Of a stretch of DNA of 64,000 nt, positions 45,938 through 57,470 are shown one piece after another. Every line of letters starts with the position of its first letter. Position 1 is the stretch's first letter. This DNA is from Tricholoma matsutake. Taxonomy: Eukaryota > Basidiomycota > Agaricomycetes > Agaricales > Tricholomataceae. The stretch spans positions 11,098,001-11,162,000 of the forward strand of contig AP026543.1 of NCBI GenBank assembly GCA_026075535.2, read 5' to 3'. The notes under the pieces are model-generated. The model was given only the letters and a program-made list of their open reading frames with translations, did no database searches and was not told the DNA's origin. The translations under genes and the position numbers were made by a program.

Positions 45938-48900
45938 ATGTCTTCAACTCTCGAGAAACTCATTCAAACTTTTGACGGATCAAATTACATTCAATGGGCC
46001 GACTCAATGAAGGCGTGGCTCAGGTCTCAGGGCCTCTGGCAAATAACTAGTGGGGCAGAGCAAAAACCGCCCCCAGCGCCTCCCTTGACGGCAATGAACG
46101 CTACTTTGGTAGCGGATGCTAATGCCAAGCTCCAGACCTGGAGCAACAAAAATGACCAGGCCATTGGTAGCCTAGTGCTCTGCCTGGCCCCCTCCATTCG
46201 GCAGCGTGCCAACTCAAAGGACACTGCTGAGGAGGTGTGGGATCTCATCCGCACTGATTATGGTGTGGATGGCCCCTCCCAAGTCTTTGTGGACTTTAGG
46301 TCTGCAATAGCGATCAAGATCCCAGCTGCGAACCCTGCACCGGAGATTGCTAGAATGGCAGACAAATTTGAGCGCCTTACGGCTGCTAACGTCGCCATCC
46401 CCGAGCTAGTGCAAGCAATGATTCTACTTGCTGCGATGCCGCGCGAGTACAATTCCTTGTCCGCAACGGTCCTTAACACGACCGCTACTAGCACCTTGAC
46501 ATTTAAACATGTCAAGGACTCCATTGTCGCTGAAGCCTCAAGGCGCACAGCAGTAGGAAAGCCCGCTGGCCAGCCTCAGGCCAACAAACTTTCTGCTGTT
46601 AAGCGCAAAGGGGGAAACCCCAAATGGCAGCCCAAAGAAGGGCAAAACAGCAATGGAGACTCGTCCCAAAAGCATGGACGACGTGGGGACAGAAAGACTA
46701 AGGAGGAGAAGCCAAAGGATAAACATACCCACCTCGCCTCCAAAGCCTATACCACCATAAATGGTAATGGCACCATCATACCGCCGATGCCGCTTATACA
46801 GCGCATCGAAAGATGTGAACACACTCCCACAAGGGATCCTCGCCGCCGACCGCCTGCACAGGCATATACGGGCGCAGCCTCTACCTCTCGTTCGGTTTAT
46901 GCCGAATATCAGCAAGCTCGAGACACCCTCGAGCAAATGCAACTTCCGCGCAGCGCAAAAAATCTGCGACCGCTGGAAGAGCACCTGACGGTGCGAGAAG
47001 GAAAGAGAAGAAGGATAGAACCAGAACCCGAGTCTAGGATCAAGGAGGTAGAAGACGATACCGTCTCCCTCGGATCTGAACCTCCGGTGTCTGATGAGGA
47101 AGTGTGGAAAGCCATCGACGAAATGCTCGTCGATGAACCCCTTGATACAGGGGTGTATGATGACAGGTCAGTCCTTTTCCCTGCCACAAGCACTAAGATT
47201 AATATTCCTATGAATACAGCGAACTTTTCATGTGAAATTTTACCGCTATTAAATGTATCATGGAATTATTTAGATCTTAATATATGTGCTATGTGTGCAA
47301 AGGGAGATTGTAAGAAAGGTGCCAACTGGATCATGGATTCAGGCACATCAAAACACTTCACTGGTGAAATAAAAGATTTCACTTCTTACGAGCCTTTACC
47401 GAGAAAGGACTCTACCTTGGTCCAAACGGCCACTGGTACTACTGATATAGTAGGAAAAGGAGCAGTCTTCATTAAACACCAGGTAGTATGTCATGGGAAG
47501 TCAGAGACACGTGAAACGCGGTTATACCCCGTCTACTACATACCCGATATTAATACTCGATTGATGTCAATGGGGGTCTTTTTACAAGACGGAAGTGATG
47601 TGCATGGTTCCTCCACACACATTTCATTTATCGAGCATGGAAACCCAATCATGCATTGTGTCCCTCTAAGGAGGAATGACACGATCTATTGGGCTCGGAC
47701 TCATATATTGAGCACCAAAAAGGTTAATGTCGCGACCATTTATGTCGCTGACTACTTGACTTGGCATAGGCAACTTGGACACCCATCCAAAGAGGCGCTA
47801 GGGAAAATGCCTAAAAGCACCATAAAATTCCCAAGGAATTTAATTATTCCTAAAGACAAAATTATATGTCCAGGGTGTGCAGAAGGGAAAATGACCTCAA
47901 AATCTTTTCCCGAGTCAGACTCACGAGCTGACAAATCCTTTGAATTAATACATTCCAACCTAAAGGAACTCCTGGTACTATCGTGCCACAAACATAAATA
48001 CTTCATTGTATTTCTGGATGACAAAACATCACATATTTGGGTCCAATGTCTCAGAAAGAAATCTGACACTGCTGCAGCGATTAGACAATTTCAAGCGATG
48101 GCTAAAACCCAATATGGCGCTACAATCAAGCGCTGGCGTGTCGATCCAGGGGGGGAGTTCAAGGATTGTGAGCTACAAAAACAGCTTAAGGACTTAGGCA
48201 TCAAAATAGAGATGTCTGCACCCCACGTTCATCAACAGAACGGGCGCGCAGAGCGTGCCATAAGGACAATAATGGAAAAGTCGCAAACCTTGCGATTCAC
48301 CGCTTGTCTACCACAATCATGGTGGGAATTTTGCATAGAACATGCAACACATTTATACAACCGAACCCCAATAAGGCGCCTGAAATGGCTGACACCTTTT
48401 GAGGACCTGACAAAGGTCCGCCCAGATCTAAACAATCTGAAAGTCTTCAGTTGTGGTGCTTATGTCTATCTACCAAAGGAAAAATGTCCAACAACATTAT
48501 CTCCTCGATCGGAGTTAATGACATACCTTGGAGTAGAAGATGGCATTAAAGCATATCGTTTCATGTGACAAAATGGCGCAATATTCATTGGTGCCACGGC
48601 ACTATTTGATGAAACGATGTTCCTATGCTGTCCTGGAGCTAAAACTCCTGCCAAGACAGACCTTGGTGATTTTCCACCTCCAGAACCAGAAGATGACGAC
48701 CACTCATCTGGAACGGATGGCGATGACCCTATACTGCCACAAAATCCGCCCCTTCCTCCATCATTAGAAGATGATGATGATGATTTACCAAGCAAGCAAA
48801 AGGCGCATGACGATGCGACTAACGCTCCTCCTCCACTGCCTCCAGTTAACACTGAGGACTTTCGTCCAAGACATGAAGATCAACAGGAATGGCAGCAATT

Positions 48901-50806
48901 GCCCCGTCGATCAGGCAGGCAGAGGAAAATCCCAAACCATCCCGGCAATACCTATGGAGAACAGCGACTCCCCTCTGACATAGAGAGAGACATTGCGCGT
49001 GATCGATATTGGAAGAAGTCTGTGGGTCAAGATTCAGATCATAACTGAACACGACCACGACCTCAACAGCAAGAACCGGTTGCTGGACCGAGTTCAGCAC
49101 CCCACGAGAGTGTGCCCAATTCCAATAATCAAGAACATGATTACCCAATGGGGGAACCGGACGAAGCAGGTTATATTAAAAAGATAACCAAGGAAGGTGG
49201 AGATGAGCTTATCCGCTGGCTGTTATCAAAAGCAGTCACACCATCAAGCGGAAAAAGCCTAGTTCCAAACCAATTTCGCAATATTGCGTGCCTACCCTGG
49301 CAGCAGCAACTTGAGTGGAAACAGGCTTGTCGTGAAGAGTTAGAGGCTCTTCGCAAGCGACAAGTCTATGATATCGTCGATCTTCCACATGATCGGAAAA
49401 CGATCAAAAATAGATGGGTTTTCTCCGTGAAATCGGACGGAAAAAAATGAGCCAGACTCGTGGCCAAAGGCTTTTCACAAGTCGAAGGCGTTGACTTTGA
49501 TGAGATTTTCTCACCAGTAGTCCGCTACGAGACTGTATGCCTCATGTTTGCCCTTGCATCTCTAGAAGGCATGTATATGACTGGTCTAGATGTAAAAACC
49601 ACATTTTTATATGGCAAACTTGATGAGGAGATCTATATGGATCAACCCGAGGGTTTCAGACTCGAGGGTAAAGAGCGCAAAGTAATGCGCTTATGCCGAG
49701 CATTGTATGGCCTTAAACAGGCTTCACTAGCATGGTGGAAAGAGCTAGAGGCATTTATGCGCACCATTGGGTTTGTGCGCACCAGCTCCGATGCCGGCAT
49801 CTTAATACACAAGGATCCTAAGACAGGCAGCATCATTATTGCACTAGTCTATGTTGACGATGGCTTGTTCATGGGCAAGAACAAGAAACTTGTGGATGAA
49901 AAGAAGAATGCTTGCCTGAAGCATTGGGAGTGCTGTAGTACTGAAAAAGTCACGGAATTCTTAGGCATGCATGTCACCCAGACCGCTACAAAAGTCAAAC
50001 TCGATCAAACAGAATATCTCGCCAAAGTGCTCGAGAGGTTCGAGATGACAAATGCCAAAGTTGCCCCCACTCCGCTCCCGACTGGCTACAAACTGTCGGA
50101 GAACACAGCGATGCCAAACATGGCACTTAGATCGAAATATCAGTCTGTGATCGGATCTTTATTGTATCTGATGCTCAGAACGCGACCTGATATTGCTTAT
50201 GCGGTAATCAAGATGTTGCAATTCTCAGCTAATCCTAGCCAAGAACATCTAGACAAAGCAATGTACATAATGTGCTATCTGGTGGGAACCCAGAAGTACA
50301 GTATAGTCTATGATGGAGAGAAATCCGAGGGGCTGCAGGCCTTCACAGATTCTGATTGGGCAGCTGACACTGTCAAGCGCCAATCTACAACGGGTTACTT
50401 TGCTACTCTGGCGAGTGGCATTGTGTGCTGGCAGTCCCATTTACAAAAAACTGTAGCACTGTCATCCACAGAAGCCGAATATATGGCTCTCTCTGACACT
50501 TGTCGGCAGATAGTGTGGATAGAGTCCTTATTCCAGGAACTTGGATATACACTGAAGCGCGTACCAATCTGCGCTGATAATCAGGGATCCATCTTTATTG
50601 GATCAAATCCAGTTCAGGAAAGAAGGACCAAACATATAGACATTCACTACCACTACACCCACGAATGCATAGAAAATGACAAAGTCACAGTCGTTTTCAT
50701 TCCTGGAAGTGATAATCCGGCTGACATGTTCACAATGAACCTTGGCGCCATCCTATTCAGGAAATTTAGAGACTCTCTCGGAATTACTTTCAAGATTCAA
50801 ACTTAG
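45938..50806 (+). pseudogene. copia-4 gag-pol polyprotein, three TGA stops
   Basis: One frame from ATG 45938 to the stop at 50806, broken by TGA at 48566, 49046 and 49448. Gag (LIQTFDGSNYIQWADSMKAW), protease WIMDSGTSKHF, pre-integrase WHRQLGHPSKEALG with CPGCAEGKM. Integrase: IHSNLKEL (Asn where the first catalytic Asp is expected), VDPGGEF and QQNGRAERAIRTI. RT: RLVAKGFSQVEGVDFDEIF, GLDVKTTFLYGKL, ALVYVDDGLFMG (active YVDD). RNase H: FTDSDWAAD, SSTEAEYMA, ADNQGSIFIGSN and HIDIHYHYTHE. The stops occur as RFM*QNG, HN*TRP and KK*ARLVAKG, each plausible as Arg (CGA to TGA). The first ATG after the primer site was chosen as the start. Confidence 0.94.
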
Positions 50807-50829
50807 CTGCTTAGAGCGCTGTACAGTTT

Positions 50830-51112
50830 GAGGGGGGGTGTTGAAATTAATCCCAGTGATGCATGCTGTATACATGAGGCAATACATGCAGCATACGCAT
50901 GTTACTGCGCTTACTGCGCATACATGCGGTAAACACATTCCTGAGTCATGTGACGTCCTTATTATTATGTATATAAGGAGAACCTGTACCATAGTAGGAA
51001 TACAGTGTTCTTACCTCTGCTAACCCTAGCTGTAAGTCTAAGTAAACCCCAGGTAGGTTGTAAGGAACGTGTTGTCTCTTCCACTGTGCAGCATATATAG
51101 TCTGCTCCAACA
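50830..51112 (+). repeat. copia-4 polypurine tract and 3' LTR
   Basis: GAGGGGGGG (50830-50838), then the 274-bp LTR starting TGTTGAAATT (50839) and ending CTCCAACA (51112), followed by the target duplicate GTTTT. Confidence 0.95.
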
Positions 51113-52870
51113 GTTTTCTCGAGTATTGGCGAAGGGATGGGATCGGGGCTGTGAAGACAAAGTTAAAGTCGAAGCTGGACGTTCGTGGGTGGCTGTACGA
51201 GATGCTGAAGTCGAAACTGGATGGGTTATTGCTGTGGATGAAGCTGAAGTCGACATTTCGCGAACTGTTTCGGTGCGAGGCAAAATGTGAGGAATTTCCG
51301 ATGAATCGTGAGGTGTGTGGGCTGGGACGAGTGGGGGATCACTGCGATCAAATTGTGTAGTTTTGTGAAGTGCGAAAATCTCTTTTTCGAGGGCCAAAAT
51401 ACGAGCTTTGAGATTGTTCGTGAAGTTCAAAATTTGATAACTGTTGCGAGGAGATTGCGACGAAATAGGCGAAGGTGCAATATCGTACATGAGCGATGGT
51501 GATGTCGAGGGGCAAACTCCGGGGTTTTGTCGAAGTAATTCGTCGATTCTGTCCTTGATAAAATGTCCTGGAATGTTTCGAGGCATGAATTGACTGTTAG
51601 GAAGCACGACTTTGCCTTCAGCGTTCTTCTTGCATTTCCCGTTCATAATATATGCCTGACAAGTTAAGCATTCACCAATATAGTGACTAGACTGGCCACA
51701 GAATAGGCAAACAAAATTTTCGGAGTGATCATGATGTGCGCGGGGATCATTTCGTGAAGTAGGTGCGAATTTCGAGACTGTGAGAGCATTTACAATTGTT
51801 GTACCAAATTTATCGAGAATAGACGAAATATCTTCGAACTTGACATAGGTCGATGGTGCTGAAGTCGAAGTCGATGATGCAGGACTCGAAATTGAAGCCA
51901 GATTGCTAGGGGATGTAGCTTGAGTGTTTTGTGATGTGTCTGAACATGCTAAAACAAATTTCGCACCTAAGTGAATGTTGTTGAGAGTATAGGGATCGTC
52001 GGGATAGTGATCAGGGAACCTTAGCTCGAGGCGATGTGTGATACGTGCCCATAAACCTAATTCGAAGCCATGAATGAATGCTCTACTTTGTTTGGTTTCC
52101 GAAATTCGATTTTTCGAACGAAGATATTGGGTGATGTTGTAGAATGACCGAAAATATGTTCCTAAATCTGTAGAACTGTGGATACCGATGCGAAGCTGTT
52201 CGCCGATGAGTTTATCCATGTCCGAAATCGACCACTTGCAATTATCATCTGATCCTGGATATAGAGCATGTACTGCAAGTCGAAAGGTGTCGAAGTCTGT
52301 GCCAGGTGCAAATTCGGGTAACGATTCCCATAATTCGGATGAATCAATGTCGAGGTATCTGCAGGCATGTTTCTTCATAAGTGCGATGTCAGTAACAGTG
52401 CATTCTCTGAAAAGAATTTCGAGTTCGTCGAAAAATCGATGAAGTTCGTGGGGGTGAGCTGAGTCAAATTTTGGGGCTGTCAAATGACCGCGCGCAGGCA
52501 TAGAATGAGTTGCTATAACAGATAGAGTTGATTTCGAAGATTTCGGGGATGTGCAAAATGAAATTAATTGCAATGGAGTTTTGGGGAGTTGCAAAAATAA
52601 GTTCGAAGGGAATTTCGGAATGAATACAAGTGGCGACAATAATTTCACAGGGAGTTTCATGATGGATAGGCATTTTGTAGTCGATGTGGTATATGCTAAT
52701 TGCAATTTCGAAGTCGTTGGGATGTCCAAAGGAAGCAATTGATGAAGGAGTGAACACAAATCTGGAACTAGGACAAAGAAGATCTCCCAGATTTTCAGGA
52801 GGTGTGAAGGCAATGTGAGTGTTGAGACGAGGAATACAAGGTGGAGATGGTATGGAAATGATTTAGAAAC

Positions 52871-52887
52871 CCTCATGGTGGGCTCCA
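52871..52887 (-). other. Array primer-binding site overlapping the gag start
   Basis: The minus strand reads TGGAGCCCACCATGAGG three bases after the LTR end GCATCATCA. TGG at the start fits pairing with a tRNA CCA tail. The embedded ATG in the context CCACC-ATG-AGG opens the long gag frame. The same sequence lies beside the LTR at 57471. Confidence 0.6.
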
Positions 52888-52890
52888 AAA

Positions 52891-53886
52891 TGATGATGCT
52901 CGACCAGGAAACCCAAACAAAACCTACTAAATGGCTTCGGATGGTATAACACAAGTTAGAGGAAGAATGCGAGGCCCTCTAGATGTCACCTGTCAGACTG
53001 ACCATCAAATAGTCATAAAAGGACTGCTTGTCAAAGCAATTTGTCGCTAAAAGAATGTGTTTCATAGAATTTCAGAGAATTTTGTGGCTAGATTGATGAA
53101 TTCAGAGTGCACAAATATGTTCAGACCCAAGATCAGGGGACTAGACGAGTAGTAGAAGTGAAGCAAAGGCAAATCGAGGGAAATGAGAGCGAAAATAGTG
53201 TAATGCAAGGATTTTTGAGGATTTTCAAAGAAGTTTAGTGTAAAACACCAAACCTCAGACTGAATAAGACTAAACTGAACTCTCAAATCACTGCAATCTG
53301 GGAGGAAGACGATGACTTTCTTGTTTTTCTTTGTATCTAGTACATCTTTTTATATAAAATAAAGAAACTACCTAAAAAGGCTAGAGAACATGAGGAAAAC
53401 ATGTGGAAAACTCAAGGCAAAAGACAATAGAAGTATATCAGAACAATAAAGCGAGACTATAAAGGGTGAATATAACACATGATGAAGAAATAATAAGAAA
53501 GAATAGCTAAAAGTGGACTGTCCTTGTTATAAATTGCATAAAACATTGGAAACTGCTTCGAGCGGATTGTATGGGTGCACATGCAGTCAAAATGTGTTTG
53601 ATATACTCGAGATAGTGTCCCATGTGTTCAGCATGCATCTGAAGATTGTTCAAAAAGGAAATACTGTGTCCAAAGATGTTTTTCGAAGTTTGAGGTTTTT
53701 CGAAGATTTTCAAAGATTCTTTGGACTTCGTTCGTGGCCCGAAATAGGTGTGATATTGCTCAAAACTGGTTCGGAACTCATTGACAATGTTCCAAGTGTA
53801 TATTCTGAGCTGTACAAAGTGTTCAAAGTCAATTGAAAGTGCAAAAACTGATATATTGGTGCTTGAACTGTGCTGGGGACCTATTA
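52891..53886 (-). repeat. Family G LTR, shared middle copy
   Basis: 996 bp. On the plus strand it runs from TGATGATGCTCGACC to GGGACCTATTA. In element orientation it has a polypurine tract before it and a primer site after it, so it is at once the 3' LTR of unit A and the 5' LTR of unit B. Confidence 0.88.
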
Positions 53887-54002
53887 TCCTCCTCCCCCTG
53901 ACTAAAATCCTGACTGTCCCAGTCAGTTGATCAAACTGCAAAGGCATATCAAATGAGATCAAATTAAATTGATGTGAAATGGAGTGTCAAAGTTGAAATG
54001 AA

Positions 54003-55588
54003 TAGTGCTTTGAGGTCCGGTCCAGTCCGGTTTTTTGCCCTCCTTGAGGGTGGACCGAGGACCGGACCGGTCATTACATTTTCGAAGTATGAAAAAAACC
54101 AGACCGGACCCTATAGGAACAGTCTACTATGGTTACATAGCAGTTCATACACCAGTTTTGACCAGTTCAGAACCTGACCAGGTCCTGACCAGTCAACAAC
54201 TGGTCAGGACTAACTACTTACTGGTAATTACAATTATATATAACGAGAAAGTAAAACAAGTAAAACAAAAACAAAAACAAAAGCACCTGCAGTCCACCTC
54301 ATGAGCAGTGGCTCGCAAGGCTGGAGGCAGGTACAGAGCCGTCTTCATTGTCGTCTGCCCCCCCCCTTGTTACTCGTGTTCGTTGTTCCCCCGGCCCCAC
54401 GTTTGTCATTCCCCACCCCCTACATCGTTGCTTGTGTTTGTCGTTTGTTGTTCCCCTGTCGTTGCATGGGCTTGTCATTCCCTGTTGTTGCATGGGTTTG
54501 TCATGTTGTTGTCATCGTTGGCATTGGCCTCGTTGTTGGCATTGGCCCCATTGTTGGTGTTGTTGGCCCCATGGTTGGTGTTGTTGTTGGCCCTGTCATT
54601 GTTGTTGGCATTGGCCCCATCATTGTTGGTGTTGGCCTTGTTTTGGGCATAGAGGGTGCCGTTTCATGTCTTTTGTTAGCTGGGGGAGATTGCAACATGG
54701 CAGGGGGTACTTACCTGAGTGGGTGCCATTTTCTCCTAGTCGTCCCCATCCCGCCATCCCTTGTGTTCATTTGGTTGTTCACAGCACCCACAATCCACCC
54801 TGCAAGCAGTTGCTTGCAAGGCTGGGGGCAGGTGCTCATTACTCATCGTCTCCTGTTGTTGCTGGTCCCCTATCCACCCTCTATCCACCCCATGAGCAGA
54901 GAGGGCTCGTGGCAGCAGTGGGGGGTGGCTCATCGTTAGTCTAGAAAGTTGGAACCTAAAATACAACCAAAAAGTTATTAGTTAGTTATAATTCTTATGA
55001 AATAGAAAGAAAGTTCTTTACCTGGACCCAGACAACATTTAGCTGTCGTTTGGGCTCTGTTTTGTGCATTGTTCATACCCTATTCCGACCTTCGATAGGT
55101 TGTGGTCATGGTGGATGTGGGAGAGAAAGTGAGTAGCAAAGTTGAAACATGTTGCACTGCAGTACAAATAAATGTAAACATGTAAACAAAAGATGTAAAT
55201 GAACATGTAATGAGAAGCGCGTGACCATGCAAACAGGTACAAATGGTCCGTGCTTGCATTGCAGTATTTAAACAGCTCACTTTTCATTCTTTTCACTTGG
55301 GTATGCCCCATTTTTTAACTACAAGATATGTAAATTGTAGTGTATTATAATTTATTGTACAGACATATATATATTTGTTATCCATTAGCAAGGGACCGTA
55401 AGTTTGGTCTAGAACCAGTCTAGACTGGTTTTCAATGGTTCTAGTAAGTGTTGAGGAAAATGAGAACCAAGAACTGGACTGCTGGAAGACCTGGTTGAAC
55501 CAGGACCAATGGTCCTATAAGACCAGTTCAAAAGTGCAGTCCGGTTCGGTCTGGTCCCTGGTCCTATGGACTGGACCTCAATGCACTA
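54003..55588 (-). mobile_element. Non-autonomous hAT-like element with structured module, 1586 bp
   Basis: The left end is TAGTGCTTTGAGGTCCGGTC and the right end read inward is TAGTGCATTGAGGTCCAGTC. The perfect 8-bp duplication GAAATGAA lies at 53995-54002 and 55589-55596. CCGGTCC motifs are clustered at both ends. The core carries a minus-strand intron 55021-54956 (donor GTAAAG), a hairpin beside the donor (55027-55054) and palindromes at 54301-54911. A GTTGTTGGCATTGGCCC-type low-complexity tandem lies near 54500-54640. No transposase was found. Confidence 0.92.
54301..54911 (-). repeat. Palindromes of the module family in the 54-kb hAT
   Basis: TGCAAGCAGTTGCTTGCA (54801-54818) has 8-bp perfect arms. 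54891-54911 pairs CATGAGC with GCTCGTG (one T-G pair). 54301-54317 is a decayed unit. All follow a CCACC or CCACCC run. Confidence 0.72.
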
Positions 55589-55596
55589 GAAATGAA

Positions 55597-57456
55597 AGCC
55601 ATCGAGGCTAATTGAGGAATGTCGAGCATGGTGAAGATGAGTTCAATAAATAGAATGAGCTTGAAATGTGAGCGAAAGAGAAGGAAATGGACGAATTTGG
55701 TTGATGTTGAGAGTGCTAACCATGATCGCTATAATCAGGTCGAGGAACTAGTCAAATATAGTTCGCATGAAAGATTGAGGGATCAAAAACGAGGTTGATG
55801 AAACTGTGGTCAATGATGGATGTAATAAAAATTTCGGGGATGATGACAAGGGTTGCAAGCTGAGGACTATAGATATATGATGGATAGGGAACTTCGAGCA
55901 CTATATTGGACTTTGAGGGCGAAGGTGAACACGAAACTGGTTGTGAAATAGATGGGGGTGAAGATGATGGCAAAGACAACATCGGAGATGAAAATATTGG
56001 GAGTGGCAAGCATGAAATCGAGGTCAAAATGGGTGATGTCGAGGATGAATATGATGAAAATATCGGGCGGGATCAGACTAGATTGCGGAGGTGAAAATGG
56101 TGTTGGAGGACGAGTTGAAGTCGAAAATGGTAATTCGAATATTTCACGTTCTTTGGACGATGTCGAAACTGTTGAAGTTCATATGATCAATGCTATGGGT
56201 GAAGATGAATTTATCGAAGATGAAACTGGTGCAGACAAGGGGATGGACTCAGGAACTATAGGACAAAGACCAGGAGGTGCAAAATGATGATTTTGAAGTT
56301 TGAAGATTTCTTGTTTGAGTGTGAGCTCTTCTTCGAGGGCTAATTTGCATTAGAGCACTGCGATGCGAGCTTCTACACTGTCTGAAATGTTTGAGCTGTG
56401 ATGCATACTGTCAACCATTTGGTTCAGTGCAGTAGAAGGTGCTATATCAGTGAAGAATGAGGTCAGGACTGAAATGTCGGATGCTGTTCTGGTCGGATGT
56501 GAAGCTGCAAAAATCGATGTGAAGTTTGATGCGAAATGTTCGAGAATGTGCGAAGCATCATCGAAGTTGATCAATGTGCTAGACTGCGATGAATTCGAGG
56601 TTGAGATCGATTGCTGGGGAATGGAATACAAGTTCGAGGATGCTATAACAAATTTTGCAGCATCATGGATGTCGTTCAGAGCATATGGGTCATCAGGATA
56701 ATGATCTGGGAACTTAAGTTTGAGATGATGTGCAATTTGAGTCCATAAATCCGTTTGAAAGTCTGTGTTTTGAGCAAAGAAAAGTTGTAACATTGTAGAA
56801 TGTCCTATAATAAACTCCTAGATCATTTGAGTCAAAAATACCAATGCAAAGCCATTCATGAATGAGTGTGTCCATGTCCAAAATGCTGTATTTGCATTTG
56901 TCTTCCGATCTGGGATAGAACTTGTGTACTGTGATGCGAAATACATTAAACAAGGTGCTGGGCTGGTACTCTGGCAGTGATTCCCAGAGTTCGTAAGAAT
57001 CAATGTCAATGTATCTGGAAGCATATTTCTTCTTCTGTAATACCGCAAGTCAGGAAAAGAAATTTGAGCTCTTCAAAGTATTTTTGTAGCTCTCTAGACT
57101 GTTTTGGATCGAATTTCAGCGATGTAGAATGACCACAAGCTGGCATAAAGGACATTGACATGATTGAAGTAAATTTTGGGGGCTGTGAAGTTGAAATTCA
57201 TGCAATATCAGGCTTCATGTGTTTCCAAGTCAAAGATGGTAGCAAAACAGTAAATGCGAAGGGTGAAAGCATGCAAAATGATATTATCAATGGTTGAGAT
57301 ACTGTATCAAGACCTCCTGGTTGTTCAGGAGGGTCTGAGGTGCTACAAGTTCAATGCGAAATCAAAATTGTCGAGCTTCCTTCAACCAAAGGCCGAAAAA
57401 AATAGTGGTGGAAAGGTGGGGAGGTCTGACAATGAACTGATCTAGAAAGCCCTCAT
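55597..57456 (-). pseudogene. Array gag, unit A, degraded
   Basis: Homologous to unit B gag: segments such as KFPDHYPDDPYALNDIHDAAKF (split here by its length) align with RFPDHYPDDPYTLNNIH of unit B, and LHKFYPRSEDKCKYSI-like residues match the stretch around LYPGSDDNCKWSI. The equivalent ATG is at 57456-57454, inside a primer site identical to that of unit B. Many stops and frame changes are present. The hAT-like element at 54003 lies beyond its C-terminal part. It is older than unit B by its state of decay. Confidence 0.7.
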
Positions 57457-57470
57457 GGTGGGCTCCAAAA

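Larger units (their letters stand above)
45415..51112 (+). mobile_element. Ty1/copia element 'copia-4', complete and young
   Basis: Two 274-bp LTRs (45415-45688 and 50839-51112), both TGTTGAAATT to CTCCAACA, flanked by the duplication GTTTT (45410-45414, 51113-51117). They differ at two positions only, both CpG versus CpA. The internal region has a primer site, one gag-pol frame with three TGA stops, and a polypurine tract GAGGGGGGG ending at 50838. It inserted into the array gag of unit B. Confidence 0.96.
44948..52876 (-). pseudogene. Array gag, unit B, interrupted by copia-4
   Basis: Gag of the family G array, about 740 residues once copia-4 and one GTTTT duplicate are removed; the frame is then open to a TGA at 44948. 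The start ATG (52876-52874) lies inside the primer site. Capsid residues include HPHELHRFFDELEILFREC, LPEFAPGTDFDTFRLAVHAL and RFPDHYPDDPYTLNNIH. The zinc knuckle CLFCGQSSHYIGEC (C-x2-C-x4-H-x4-C) lies near 51690. The C-terminal region (LNLEELLLLSPELHMKYRD) matches the segment that precedes protease in fungal gypsy polyproteins, but the frame ends before any protease. It probably acted in trans with an autonomous relative before copia-4 broke it. Confidence 0.78.

Noticed and set aside
45938..50806. Programmed readthrough or selenocysteine at the three in-frame TGA codons
   Set aside because: The stops are at positions that fit Arg (CGA), they do not sit at the gag-pol border, and the same change occurs in other unrelated elements. 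Mutation is the simpler explanation.
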